Origin: Halorubrum sp. CBA1229
GTDB taxonomy: Archaea; Halobacteriota; Halobacteria; Halobacteriales; Haloferacaceae
Length of the DNA: 64,000 bases
Assembly (NCBI RefSeq): GCF_003721435.2
Contig: NZ_CP054585.1
Coordinates: 1,240,001 to 1,304,000, forward strand
Direction: 5' to 3'
The position numbers were made by a program, and so were the translations under genes. A model generated the notes under the pieces. It had not been told where the DNA came from and ran no database searches. It was given only the letters and a program-made list of their open reading frames with translations. This document shows, in pieces, positions 8,013-15,826 of this stretch; position 1 is the stretch's first letter; the number at the start of each line of letters is the position of its first letter.

Positions 8013-8848
8013 GCCCGCTTCTGTCGGTCGTCGGCTCGCTCGTGCTGTGGGTCGGGGGAGCGCTGCTCGTGGCGGGGGCGGCGATCGTCGGTCCGCACCG
8101 GCTCGCCCGCCTTCGGACCGAACTCGCGCCGCGGCTGTGGAGCGTCCGGCGACCGCTCGTCGCGCTGGGCGCGGTACTGCTCGCGAGCGCGGTCGGTCGG
8201 AGCGCGCTCCAGACCGTCTCGGAGCTGTTCGGGCTGCGCCTGACGGGGCTGATCTACGCTATCGAGGGCAACTTCGTCGCGTGGGTGCAGGCGACGTTCG
8301 TTACCCCGGAGCTGACGGTGTACTTCTCCGGGATATACGTGTACGGGTACGTGTTCCTGCTGGTGTTCCCGTTCGTCGCCTACCTCGCGCTGCCGGACAC
8401 GACGACGCTGAAGCGGCTGATCGTCGCGTACGGGCTCAACTACTCGATCGGACTCGTGGTCTACACGGTCGTGTACGCGCACGGTCCGCGGAACCTCATG
8501 CCCGACATGGTGACGTCGCTGCTGTTCACGTACAACCCCGACTTCATGGCGCTGACGAGCGAGGTGAACGAGGCCGCGAACGTCTTCCCGTCGCTCCACA
8601 CGTCGCTGTCGGTGACGGTCGCGACGTTCGCGGTGCTGACGCGCGGGGAGTACCCGCGGTGGACGCCGGTCGCGCTGTGGCTCTCGACGTCGGTGGTACT
8701 CGCGACGATGTACCTCGGGATCCACTGGCTCACCGACGTGATCGGCGGGATCGCGCTCGCGCTGGGGTCTGTCTACCTCTCGTATCGGTTCGTCGACGAG
8801 GAGGGGGAGACCGACCGCGACGTCGACGTCGACGGCACCGCCGCCTAG
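8009..8848 (+). CDS. PAP2-superfamily membrane enzyme, inositolphosphotransferase-like
   Basis: A 279-residue integral membrane protein with about six helices. The PAP2 motifs are visible as FPSLHTS (around residues 191-197) and YLGIHWLTDVIGG (about 234-246). The PSLH form, instead of PSGH, is typical of the AUR1/Ipt1-like subgroup (PAP2_3), which moves phospho-head groups between lipids or hydrolyses lipid phosphates. The start ATG overlaps the stop of the upstream lipoprotein gene (ATGA), so the two are translationally coupled. The C-terminus is an acidic tail. Its stop is one base from the end of the convergent DsbA-like gene. The substrate cannot be deduced. Confidence 0.85.
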   Translation: MSPLLSVVGSLVLWVGGALLVAGAAIVGPHRLARLRTELAPRLWSVRRPLVALGAVLLASAVGRSALQTVSELFGLRLTGLIYAIEGNFVAWVQATFVTPELTVYFSGIYVYGYVFLLVFPFVAYLALPDTTTLKRLIVAYGLNYSIGLVVYTVVYAHGPRNLMPDMVTSLLFTYNPDFMALTSEVNEAANVFPSLHTSLSVTVATFAVLTRGEYPRWTPVALWLSTSVVLATMYLGIHWLTDVIGGIALALGSVYLSYRFVDEEGETDRDVDVDGTAA

Positions 8849-8849
8849 C

Positions 8850-9521
8850 TCAGGCGCCCTCGACGAGCCGTTCGAGCTGCTCCGGCGGGACCGCGCCGCG
8901 GGCGGCGTGGCCGTCGAACGCGAACGTCGGCACGCCGGTGATCCCTCGCTGTCGCGCCGCGTCGAACAGCTCCGTCACGCGTTCGCGGAGGTCCTCGTCG
9001 TCGAGTGCGGCGTCGACGACATCGGCGCCGAGCCCCTCGACGTCGCTCGCGATGTCGGCGAGCACCTCGCGGTCGCCGATGTCGCGGCCCTCCTGCCACA
9101 GCGCCGCGAACACCGCGTCGTCGAAGGCGGGCCACGCCTCGGGGGCGGTCTCCTTCACGTGTACGGAGACGAGCTGGGCGGGCAGCGAGTCGACCTCGGT
9201 CGCGATCTCCTGGGCCATGTCGACGCCGTACTGCTCCTGCAGGCGACGGACGTTCTCGCGGGCCTGCGCGTAGTAGTCGTCGCCCTTCCCGTCGTCGACG
9301 TCGTGGTCGATCGTGCCGTCCGGGTTCCGCTTGCCGGCCCGGAGGTCGAACGGGTGCCAGTCGACCGCGAGCGGCTCGTCGCGCGTCTCCTGGTACTCGG
9401 CGAGCGACCGCCGGCCGAGGTAGCAGAACGGGCAGACGTAGTCGGAGTAGACGGTGATCGACTCGGTCGCGTCGCCGGCCGAGTCGCCGTCGGCCGCGTC
9501 GTCGGAGTGCGTGTTCGACAT
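8850..9521 (-). CDS. DsbA/FrnE-family thioredoxin-fold oxidoreductase
   Basis: A 223-residue thioredoxin-fold protein with a CPFC active site ([16 protein letters not shown]) at about residues 25-40 and the cis-Pro motif TGVPTFAF near residue 195. The large helical insertion between them is typical of the FrnE/2-hydroxychromene-2-carboxylate isomerase branch of the DsbA family. There is no signal peptide, so it should act in the cytoplasm. I set the start at 9521 (MSNTHSDD); the open frame upstream runs through the thiD promoter. The gene is divergent from thiD. Confidence 0.88.
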   Translation of the reverse strand: MSNTHSDDAADGDSAGDATESITVYSDYVCPFCYLGRRSLAEYQETRDEPLAVDWHPFDLRAGKRNPDGTIDHDVDDGKGDDYYAQARENVRRLQEQYGVDMAQEIATEVDSLPAQLVSVHVKETAPEAWPAFDDAVFAALWQEGRDIGDREVLADIASDVEGLGADVVDAALDDEDLRERVTELFDAARQRGITGVPTFAFDGHAARGAVPPEQLERLVEGA

Positions 9522-9577
9522 ACCTCCCGTTCGGCGGCGAGCGGCAAAGGGCGTTCGGCGGCGGCGATCGCCACGAT

Positions 9578-9602
9578 TTAATATTACTAAGTGGTACCAC
9601 TC
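9578..9602 (+). promoter_or_regulatory. thiD promoter with 12-bp palindrome
   Basis: A TATA-like TTTAATATTA at 9578-9587 is followed by the perfect palindrome AGTGGTACCACT at 9591-9602, five bases before the thiD ATG. With a leaderless transcript the palindrome would cover the transcription start, a good place for a repressor. Archaeal thiamine genes are known to be controlled by ThiR-type regulators binding palindromes; whether this is such a site is inference. Confidence 0.6.
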
Positions 9603-9606
9603 AAGT

Positions 9607-10485
9607 ATGACACACGCTCGCGACCCCGTTTCCCCGCCGGTCGCGCTGACGATCGCCGGCAGCGACGCCGGCGGCGGTGCGGGGGTCCAGGCCGACCTGA
9701 AGGCGATGACGGCCCACGGCGTCTTCGGGACCGCGGTCGTGACGGCCACGACGGCGCAGAACACGCGCGGCATCGAGGACGTCCACGCCGTCCCGGCCGA
9801 CCACGTGGCGAGCCAGTACGAGGCCGTGGTCGAGGACTTCGACGTCGGCGCGGTCAAGACGGGGATGCTGGCCACGGCGCCGATCGTCGAGACCGCGGCC
9901 GACCTGCTCGCCCGTCTCTCGGCCCCGGTCGTCGTCGACCCGGTGATGGTCGCCGCGACCGGCGACCGGCTGCTCTCGCCCGCCGCCGAGGACGCCTACG
10001 AGGGGCTGATCGAGGGGGCGACGCTCGTCACTCCCAACGCCGACGAGGCGGCGGTGCTATTCGGCGAGCCGGTCGAGACGCCGGCGGACGCCGAGGCGGC
10101 CGGCCGGGAGCTCGTCGCCCGCGGCGCCGAGGCCGCTCTTATAAAAGGCGGCCACCTCGACGAGGGCGGCGAGACGGTCGTCGACACGCTCGTGGTCGGC
10201 GACGCGAAGGGGAGCGGCGGCGCTGGCGACGCCGGCGACGAACTCGGCGACTGCGACGACCCGACCGTCGTTCGCTTCGAGAATCCGCGCGTAGCGACCG
10301 ACGCGACGCACGGCTCCGGTTGCGCGCTGTCGAGCGCGATCGCGGCCCGGCTGGCGCGCGGCGACCCCCTGCGCGAGGCCGTCGCACGCGCGGTGGACGA
10401 GATGGAGTCCGCGATCCGTCGCGGCTACGACGTCGGCGAGGGGCCGGGCGCGGTGAACCCGACGGCGTTCGGCGGCGACCGCTGA
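9607..10485 (+). CDS. thiD: Hydroxymethylpyrimidine/phosphomethylpyrimidine kinase
   Basis: A 292-residue kinase of thiamine biosynthesis and salvage that phosphorylates HMP and HMP-phosphate. The ribokinase-family motifs are clear: [19 protein letters not shown] near the N-terminus, [22 protein letters not shown], and the C-terminal anion hole and catalytic block [13 protein letters not shown]. An acidic Gly/Asp-rich insert sits at about residues 200-220. Many archaeal ThiD proteins carry a C-terminal ThiN domain; this one ends without it. The ATG at 9607 lies 20 bases after the TATA box, so the mRNA is probably leaderless. Confidence 0.93.
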   Translation: MTHARDPVSPPVALTIAGSDAGGGAGVQADLKAMTAHGVFGTAVVTATTAQNTRGIEDVHAVPADHVASQYEAVVEDFDVGAVKTGMLATAPIVETAADLLARLSAPVVVDPVMVAATGDRLLSPAAEDAYEGLIEGATLVTPNADEAAVLFGEPVETPADAEAAGRELVARGAEAALIKGGHLDEGGETVVDTLVVGDAKGSGGAGDAGDELGDCDDPTVVRFENPRVATDATHGSGCALSSAIAARLARGDPLREAVARAVDEMESAIRRGYDVGEGPGAVNPTAFGGDR

Positions 10486-10513
10486 GGCGATCAGAGACGG
10501 GCCGCGGCCTCGA

Positions 10514-11311
10514 TCAGAGGAACGCGAGAGGGACCATGAGCACGACGCCGAGCGCGATCCCGCCCGCGAGCACGGGCTTCCCGCCGCGGGGGAGCGCCGC
10601 GCCGGTCTCGAGCGCCTCGGGGATGAACTCGGTGGCGACGAGGTAGATCATCGCGCCGGCGGCGAACCCGAAGCCGTACGGGAGGAACTCCCGGGCGTAC
10701 CGGACGAACGCGAAGGCGAGGACCGCACCGATCGGCTGCGGGAGGCTGGAGAACACCGACCACCAGACCATCTTCCACTTCGAGACGCCCATCGCCCGCA
10801 GCGGGATCGAGATCGCGGTCCCCTCGGGGACGTTGTGGATCGAGATCGCGACCGTCATGAACACCGCGAGCAGCGGGACGGTGAACCCGAACAGCGAGGT
10901 GCCGCCCGCCAGCCCGAGGTCCGCGAACGAGACGCCGACGGCGACCCCCTCTGGGAAGCTGTGGACGGTCAGCACGCCGAGGATCAACACGAGCTTCTTG
11001 AAGTCCGCCTCCTCGTACTCCCGCGGGTCGATATCGGCGTCCAGCAGCACGTCGTGCGCGACGACGACCAGGACGACGCCCGCGGCCAGGCCGACCCCGA
11101 TCTCGACCGGCGTCCCCTCCGCGAGCCCCTCCCGAACGAGCCCGAACAGCGACGCGGAGAGCATGATCCCCGAGGAGAACCCCCACAGCGCCACGTTCCC
11201 GCGGTCGCTGATCGAGTCGAAGAAGAAGAACGGCAGCGCGCCGATCCCGGTCGCGAGGGCCGTGATCAGCCCGGCGACGAAGACGAACGCGAACGCGTCG
11301 AGTGCGACCAT
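10514..11311 (-). CDS. ZIP-family divalent metal transporter
   Basis: A 265-residue membrane protein of about eight helices. The ZIP signature motifs HSFPEG and HNVPEG in the two central helices form the metal-binding site for Zn or other divalent metals. Between helices 3 and 4 is the variable cytoplasmic loop (DADIDPREYEEADFKK). I prefer the ATG at 11311 (MVALDAFAF), because the frame upstream adds only a charged 11-residue stretch; the alternative start is 11344. It is a single gene downstream of the matrix locus. Confidence 0.9.
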   Translation of the reverse strand: MVALDAFAFVFVAGLITALATGIGALPFFFFDSISDRGNVALWGFSSGIMLSASLFGLVREGLAEGTPVEIGVGLAAGVVLVVVAHDVLLDADIDPREYEEADFKKLVLILGVLTVHSFPEGVAVGVSFADLGLAGGTSLFGFTVPLLAVFMTVAISIHNVPEGTAISIPLRAMGVSKWKMVWWSVFSSLPQPIGAVLAFAFVRYAREFLPYGFGFAAGAMIYLVATEFIPEALETGAALPRGGKPVLAGGIALGVVLMVPLAFL

Positions 11312-11378
11312 ACGTTTGCGGGAAACTTCGTCAGTCCGGTACATAATCCCGCCGACGAAACCCGGAGTCCGGGAGCGG

Positions 11379-11543
11379 TCATCCGATACTGCGAACGAGG
11401 CCGGCGAGCAGCAGGATCAGGAACAGCGCGAGGAGCAACAGCAGCACCCCGAGCTTCGTCCCGGGCGGAGGCCGGCGAGCGCACGCCCCACCGCCGCGTT
11501 TCGGTGCGGATTCCCGCAGCCGGGTCGGCGAGCTCACGCTCAC
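11379..11543 (-). CDS. 54-residue small membrane protein, GTG start, coupled to the matrix operon
   Basis: The GTG at 11541-11543 overlaps the upstream stop codon (GTGA, stop at 11540-11542). The frame is open for 54 codons to a TGA at 11379-11381. Residues about 1-30 are basic (LRESAPKRRRGACARRPPPGTK). A single transmembrane helix follows (LGVLLLLLALFLILLLAGLV) and then a four-residue tail. Overlapping starts run through this whole operon (see the genes up to 15631), which supports the reading frame. Function unknown; it could be a small accessory of the adjoining signal peptidase. Confidence 0.55.
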   Translation of the reverse strand: MSVSSPTRLRESAPKRGGGACARRPPPGTKLGVLLLLLALFLILLLAGLVRSIG

Positions 11544-12313
11544 ACCCCGGTCGGGGCGGACGCCGCGACGTCCGAACTGGTCGTTTCAGACCCCTTCTCC
11601 GCAGGATCCGGAACGTTCCCGTCGAACGTCGTTTCGTCTCCCGTCGGCGCGGGCTCATCGTTCGTCTTCGGCTCCTCGTCCGGCGCGGGCCCCTCGTCCG
11701 GCGCGGGCTCATCGTTCGTCTTCGGCTCCCCGTCCGGCGCGGGCTCATCGTTCGTCTTCGGCTCCCCGTCCGGCGCGGGCTCCTCGTCCGGTGCCGATTC
11801 GTTCGTCTTCGGCTCCCCGTCCGGCGCGGGCTCCTCGTCCGGTGCCGATTCGTTCTCGGACGGCGCGGGCTCCTCGTCCGGTGCCGATTCGTTCTCGGAC
11901 GGCGCGGGCTCGGTATCCGGAGCCGTGACGTTCTCTGGCGCCGGTTCGGTTCCGTTCTCGGGCAGCGCAGTTTCGTTTTCCGGAGCCGAAACGTTCTCGG
12001 AGCTCGGGGCGGTCGCGTTGCCCGGCGGCACCGAGACGGTCTCGGGAGCCGACGCGTTCGCGTTCACCGATCTCTCCGTCGCGTTGCCCACGGGCGCTGT
12101 CGTGTTCGTCTCGTTCCCAACCGAGAGCGTCGACGTCCCGAGATCGCCGTCCGTCGACGTTTCGATCGGGGCGAACTCCTCGACCGTTTCGAACGTCGTC
12201 GTCACGGTCGCGTTCGACGTGAGCACGGCGAGCGTGAGGCCGCCGCCGAACGCGACCGCCCACACCAGCACCGCGACGGCGACGAGGCCGACGAGGCCGC
12301 GGTTCACGGCCAT
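11540..12313 (-). CDS. Acidic, repeat-rich surface protein with N-terminal membrane anchor
   Basis: A 257-residue protein. Residues 5-30 are a transmembrane anchor. A short conserved part follows (SNATVTTTFETVEEFAPIE). The rest is Asn-, Glu-, Pro- and Thr-rich, with repeats of the type SAPDEEPAPDGEPKTN and DEPAPDGEPKTN over residues about 130-215. Many NxT/NxS sites are present, so it may be N-glycosylated outside the cell. The ATG overlaps the stop of the signal peptidase gene (TGATG). It may be a wall-spanning or matrix spacer protein; function is inferred from position only. Confidence 0.7.
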   Translation of the reverse strand: MAVNRGLVGLVAVAVLVWAVAFGGGLTLAVLTSNATVTTTFETVEEFAPIETSTDGDLGTSTLSVGNETNTTAPVGNATERSVNANASAPETVSVPPGNATAPSSENVSAPENETALPENGTEPAPENVTAPDTEPAPSENESAPDEEPAPSENESAPDEEPAPDGEPKTNESAPDEEPAPDGEPKTNDEPAPDGEPKTNDEPAPDEGPAPDEEPKTNDEPAPTGDETTFDGNVPDPAEKGSETTSSDVAASAPTGV

Positions 12314-13446
12314 CAGTCCACCTCCCCGGCGCGGTCCGGCTGTGACGGTGGGGTGGTCGGCGGCGACTGAAGCTCCCCGGACCCGTCTGTCACTGTCACC
12401 GATCCCGACGGCTCGACCGGGTCAGTCGCTCCGTCGTCGCGCTCCGCTCCGCGGTCGTCATTCGCCACGTAGTCGTCAGTCGCCACGTAGTCGTCATCCG
12501 CCCCGTCGTCCGCGGCATCGCCGCTCGCCGCGCGGTCGTTCGCCGTGTCGTCGTCCGCCGCCGCCTCCGCGCTCGGTCGGTTCCGGTCGAGGACGCCGCT
12601 TGCCGGCACCCACGTCGCGAGCGCGCCGAGCAGCAGCGTCGCCGCCGCGACCGCGACCGCGATGGCCGCAGCGGTGCGGAGCTGGACCGCGACGTAGGCC
12701 GTGTACGGCGCGAACGCCAGCAACACCGCCGCCGCCCCGCCGACCGCGTCGACGGAGACTCCCGGGGAACCGGTCGCGGCGGTCTCTGCGGGCGCCACGT
12801 CGGTTTCGGCGGTCTCGACGCCTGCCGCGTCGGTCCCGGCGGACGCCGCGGTGACGGGCGCCGCGGTCGCGTCCGCGTCGACGACTCCGTCGGCCGGTGC
12901 GTCCGGCGCCTCCGAGCCCCCGTCTACCTCCTCGCGGCCGCGAACGATCGACCAGACCTCTGTGACCGCGAGCAGCCCGAACGGGAGCAACACCAGCGTG
13001 ACGAACCCGGCCTGGGTCCCCGCGAACTGGATCACGTACCCGATGTACGGGATCGTCAGCGCGACCACGCCGACGAGGTTCCCGGCGGGGACGAGCCCCG
13101 GGTCCGGCCCCTCGTTCGCGTCGCCCATCGTCTCGAAGGCGAGGGTCCCGCCCTCGCCGACGACGTCGATCACGCGGTGGGTCACCGGCACCTCGCTCGT
13201 GCCGCGCATGAACGTGATCACGTCGCCGTCGACGACCGTCGTCGGGTCGCGATCGGCGACGATCACCACGTCGCCCGGCGCGATGGCGGGCGTCATGCTC
13301 GCCGTGAGTACCACGAAGCTCTCGTCGGCGCCGACGATCTCGGGCGCGGCGTACACCGCGAACGGCGCGACGAGCGCTAGCAACAGGACGATCCCGAGTA
13401 CGTTCGCCGCCTTCTTGAGTCGTGGTGATGTGAGTGTGTTGTGCAT
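12313..13446 (-). CDS. Signal peptidase I, archaeal S26B / SipW-like, with long C-terminal extension
   Basis: A 377-residue membrane protease. The first helix is at residues 13-34. The catalytic Ser is Ser50 (TASMTP), His90 stands where bacterial enzymes have Lys (PVTHRV), and acidic candidates follow in TMGDANEGPDP (Asp109, Asp115). A second helix follows at about 120-160. The C-terminal half is Ala/Asp-rich with two more hydrophobic segments (about 232-285) and an acidic tail, unlike the short housekeeping signal peptidases. Its start and stop overlap both neighbours. Because it lies among genes with SipW-dependent-type signals, it is probably the dedicated processing enzyme for them. Confidence 0.88.
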   Translation of the reverse strand: MHNTLTSPRLKKAANVLGIVLLLALVAPFAVYAAPEIVGADESFVVLTASMTPAIAPGDVVIVADRDPTTVVDGDVITFMRGTSEVPVTHRVIDVVGEGGTLAFETMGDANEGPDPGLVPAGNLVGVVALTIPYIGYVIQFAGTQAGFVTLVLLPFGLLAVTEVWSIVRGREEVDGGSEAPDAPADGVVDADATAAPVTAASAGTDAAGVETAETDVAPAETAATGSPGVSVDAVGGAAAVLLAFAPYTAYVAVQLRTAAAIAVAVAAATLLLGALATWVPASGVLDRNRPSAEAAADDDTANDRAASGDAADDGADDDYVATDDYVANDDRGAERDDGATDPVEPSGSVTVTDGSGELQSPPTTPPSQPDRAGEVD

Positions 13447-14864
13447 CAGATATCCTCCGAGCCGCAGATCGGCGCGTCCGTCGTAGTCGTGCCGCCGTCG
13501 ATCTCGAACTCGCCGTCGGGTCCGAACCGCATGCCGACCGCGAGCGGCTCCGAGCAGCTCACGTGAAGCGATATCGGCTCCCCGCCGTCGACCGTTATCT
13601 CGACCTCCGGGCCGAGCTTGTCGGGGCCTTTCCCCTTCCCCTGGCGCTCGACGTCGCTCCCGTCGAGGGTGAACACGTCGCCGTTAGCGACCGTTCCAGT
13701 GAACAGCGTCCCGCCGGTGCCGCCATTCGTCGAGACGACGGTGACCGACGGCTCGTCGTCGCCGCGGTAACGCATGTCGAGCGTCGCGAGCGAGGCGTTC
13801 TCGTCGTCGCAGACGACGCAGTCGACCGTCTCGTCCGGCTCGTCGGGGTCGTCGCCCGAATCGGAACAGACGAAGACGACGATGTTGCTGATCCCGTACC
13901 GATCGTCTCCGTCGGGCTTCAGGGGGGCGAACAGGATCTCGCCCGTCTCCGCGGAGATCGGGTCGATCTCGTAGCGTTCGGTCCCCTGCCCGCCCTTGAT
14001 CTCGACGGTGCACACGTCCGGTCCGGGGTTTCCGTCGGGGCCGCGGAGGACGAACGCGGCGCCGACCGCCTCGCCGTCGTCCTTCGTCTCGACCTCGGTG
14101 ATCTCAATCGCATGTGCGGCCACGCCCTCAGGGAGTTCGGTCAGCGGAAGGACGTCGCCCGGCGCAAGTGTCGCCTCGATGTCGTCCGCCTTGCCGAACT
14201 TGACGCACGCGGGGCAGTCGTCGCCCGGCTCCTCACAGACCCGGTCGGCGAAGGGGTTCGACCCCGCCGCGTCCGCCTCGGAGACGTGGCGACACTGCTC
14301 GGCGTACAGCCGGAACGAGAGTGAACTGTTTTGTCCAGACAGCGAATCTGGCGCGTCGACGGGGAGCTCCGCGAAGACCTCGACCTCGATCGAGCTTTCG
14401 GGATCGAGACAGCCGATGTCGATCCGTTCGCCGTCGACGAGTCCGGCAGCGACCGTGGCGAACGGGCGGAACCCGCCCGTGATCGAACTCCCGTCCACGC
14501 GGACGTCGACTTCGAGGGCGTCCGAAAGGTCGTCGTTGACCGTGGGACACTTCGCCGCGAGCCAGACCCTGGCGGGGTTCGTCCGAACTTCGATATTGAA
14601 CGAGTCGAAGGCCCTCTTGTCCGGGCCGCGTCCAATTCCCGACACGTCGACCGCGAAGGCCCCGTCGGAGACCGTTTCGTTCACGACCAGCTCGACGGAG
14701 CCGGCGCCGAAGACGTTGTCCGGGAACGTCTCGCGGTCCGAGAGGTACGCGCCGGTCCCGAGGCCGCTCGCCATCCCGACGGCGCCGACGCCGCCGATGC
14801 TCGCGAGGAGCCGGCGCCGGCTCAGGCGGCTCGGGCGCCGTCCCGCGTCGTTTCCGGGGGTCAT
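13446..14864 (-). CDS. Secreted protein with SipW-dependent-type Tat signal; TasA-like N-terminal domain
   Basis: A 472-residue exported protein. The signal SRRRLLASIGGVGAVGMASG with the following GTGAYLSDRETF matches the SipW-dependent-type pattern in the paralogues at 15.8-20.6 kb. Residues about 45-200 form the TasA/camelysin-like part (VELVVNETV, GQNSSLSFRLYAEQCRH). Residues about 205-470 contain paired cysteines (CPACVKF, CVVCDDENA) and two beta-rich segments. The stop overlaps the signal peptidase ATG, and the start overlaps the upstream stop. Probably a filament or matrix subunit or tip protein; the C-terminal domain is not recognised. Confidence 0.8.
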   Translation of the reverse strand: MTPGNDAGRRPSRLSRRRLLASIGGVGAVGMASGLGTGAYLSDRETFPDNVFGAGSVELVVNETVSDGAFAVDVSGIGRGPDKRAFDSFNIEVRTNPARVWLAAKCPTVNDDLSDALEVDVRVDGSSITGGFRPFATVAAGLVDGERIDIGCLDPESSIEVEVFAELPVDAPDSLSGQNSSLSFRLYAEQCRHVSEADAAGSNPFADRVCEEPGDDCPACVKFGKADDIEATLAPGDVLPLTELPEGVAAHAIEITEVETKDDGEAVGAAFVLRGPDGNPGPDVCTVEIKGGQGTERYEIDPISAETGEILFAPLKPDGDDRYGISNIVVFVCSDSGDDPDEPDETVDCVVCDDENASLATLDMRYRGDDEPSVTVVSTNGGTGGTLFTGTVANGDVFTLDGSDVERQGKGKGPDKLGPEVEITVDGGEPISLHVSCSEPLAVGMRFGPDGEFEIDGGTTTTDAPICGSEDI

Positions 14865-15631
14865 GCGCTCCCTCCGGCGGCGTCGCCGCCCGTCAGGACG
14901 TTCTCCTCAAAGGGGTTCGCCTCGTCGTCGCAGTCGACCGCGGCGAACTCCACGCGGAAGTCGACCGCGCCGCCCTGTCCGGCGTTGCCGCCATCGCCGA
15001 GAAACTCCCACTCGAAGGTCAGACAGCGCTGCTCGCCGGGCCCGAGGCAGCCGTCGCCGAGAATCCCCGGACGCAGTTCGACCCCGTCCGCGAGCGCTGA
15101 CCCGTCGATCTCCGCGAGCGTTCCGGCGTCGATCTGCTCGCCGACGGCCGCAAACTCGCTTTCGGCGCCGCCGCAGCTGCCGATTCCGAATATCCCGGTA
15201 TCGTGCCGGATGTCGAGTCTGATGCGCTCCGCGAGGGCGGCGCTCGCCGCGTCGGCGGTTTCGAGGTGCGGATCGATCTTCAGCCACACGCGGGCGGTGT
15301 CCTCGGGGTCTTCCAGCCGGAGCCCGACGCTCGCCGTTCCGTAGTCGTGCGGTAGCGCGTTTTCGACGTCGAATAGCCGGATCCCGGCCGCTTCGACGTC
15401 GTCTTCGGCGTCGGTCGGGCTCGAATCGACGACCGTCCCGTTCTCCGTGCGCCGCCACCCGACGAGCAGATTCAACGGCGTGTCCGTCTGGGCGTACGTG
15501 TACGCCGAGTACTCGTCCCAGTTGTCCGTTCCCGTCCGCCGTCCGGAGGCGGCTCCGAGGGTCGCGAAGCCGACGGCTCCGACGCCCGCGAGTGCCTCCC
15601 GCCGCGTGAGTCCCGATTCTTTTTGTGTCAT
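14861..15631 (-). CDS. Secreted TasA-like protein with Tat signal
   Basis: A 256-residue protein starting at MTQKESG (15631). The Tat signal is TRREALAGVGAVGFATLGAASG. The mature part has the same elements as its neighbours: a first beta strand (PLNLLVGWRRT), ARVWLKIDPH, and near the end ECxTFEWEFL-like and VDFRVEFAAV segments (CLTFEWEFLGDGG). Compared with the paralogues it lacks the AYFNDTE block after the signal. The longer upstream frame is Arg-rich and unlikely to be coding. First gene of the tightly overlapping part of the operon (ATGA with 13446-14864). Confidence 0.75.
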   Translation of the reverse strand: MTQKESGLTRREALAGVGAVGFATLGAASGRRTGTDNWDEYSAYTYAQTDTPLNLLVGWRRTENGTVVDSSPTDAEDDVEAAGIRLFDVENALPHDYGTASVGLRLEDPEDTARVWLKIDPHLETADAASAALAERIRLDIRHDTGIFGIGSCGGAESEFAAVGEQIDAGTLAEIDGSALADGVELRPGILGDGCLGPGEQRCLTFEWEFLGDGGNAGQGGAVDFRVEFAAVDCDDEANPFEENVLTGGDAAGGSA

Positions 15632-15743
15632 TGTGCGTGTGTGCGGCTCCGAACGGCCGTTTCGTCGATGCGCTTCCTCTCGTCTATACCCCCGTACGCC
15701 GACTGCGCTGGTATGTATGCGCGCCCTACCCGGGCGGACCGAC

Positions 15744-15766
15744 GCCCGTACCTGTGCGGTACGGGC
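15744..15766. promoter_or_regulatory. Inverted repeat, 8-bp arms, between two matrix genes
   Basis: GCCCGTAC at 15744-15751 and GTACGGGC at 15759-15766 pair perfectly around a 7-base spacer. It lies 60 bp after the stop of the vWA gene (15827) and 113 bp before the start at 15631. It could be an operator for the downstream operon or a transcript-end hairpin; there is no T-tract. Confidence 0.5.
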
Positions 15767-15826
15767 CGCATACCGGTCAGATCGCATCGAAGCGAACGGC
15801 GGTCGTTTGTCCCGGCCGCGATCGGA

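Noticed and set aside
9541-9606. TPP riboswitch before thiD
   Set aside because: There is no room for the aptamer and no THI-box-like sequence; the transcript is probably leaderless.
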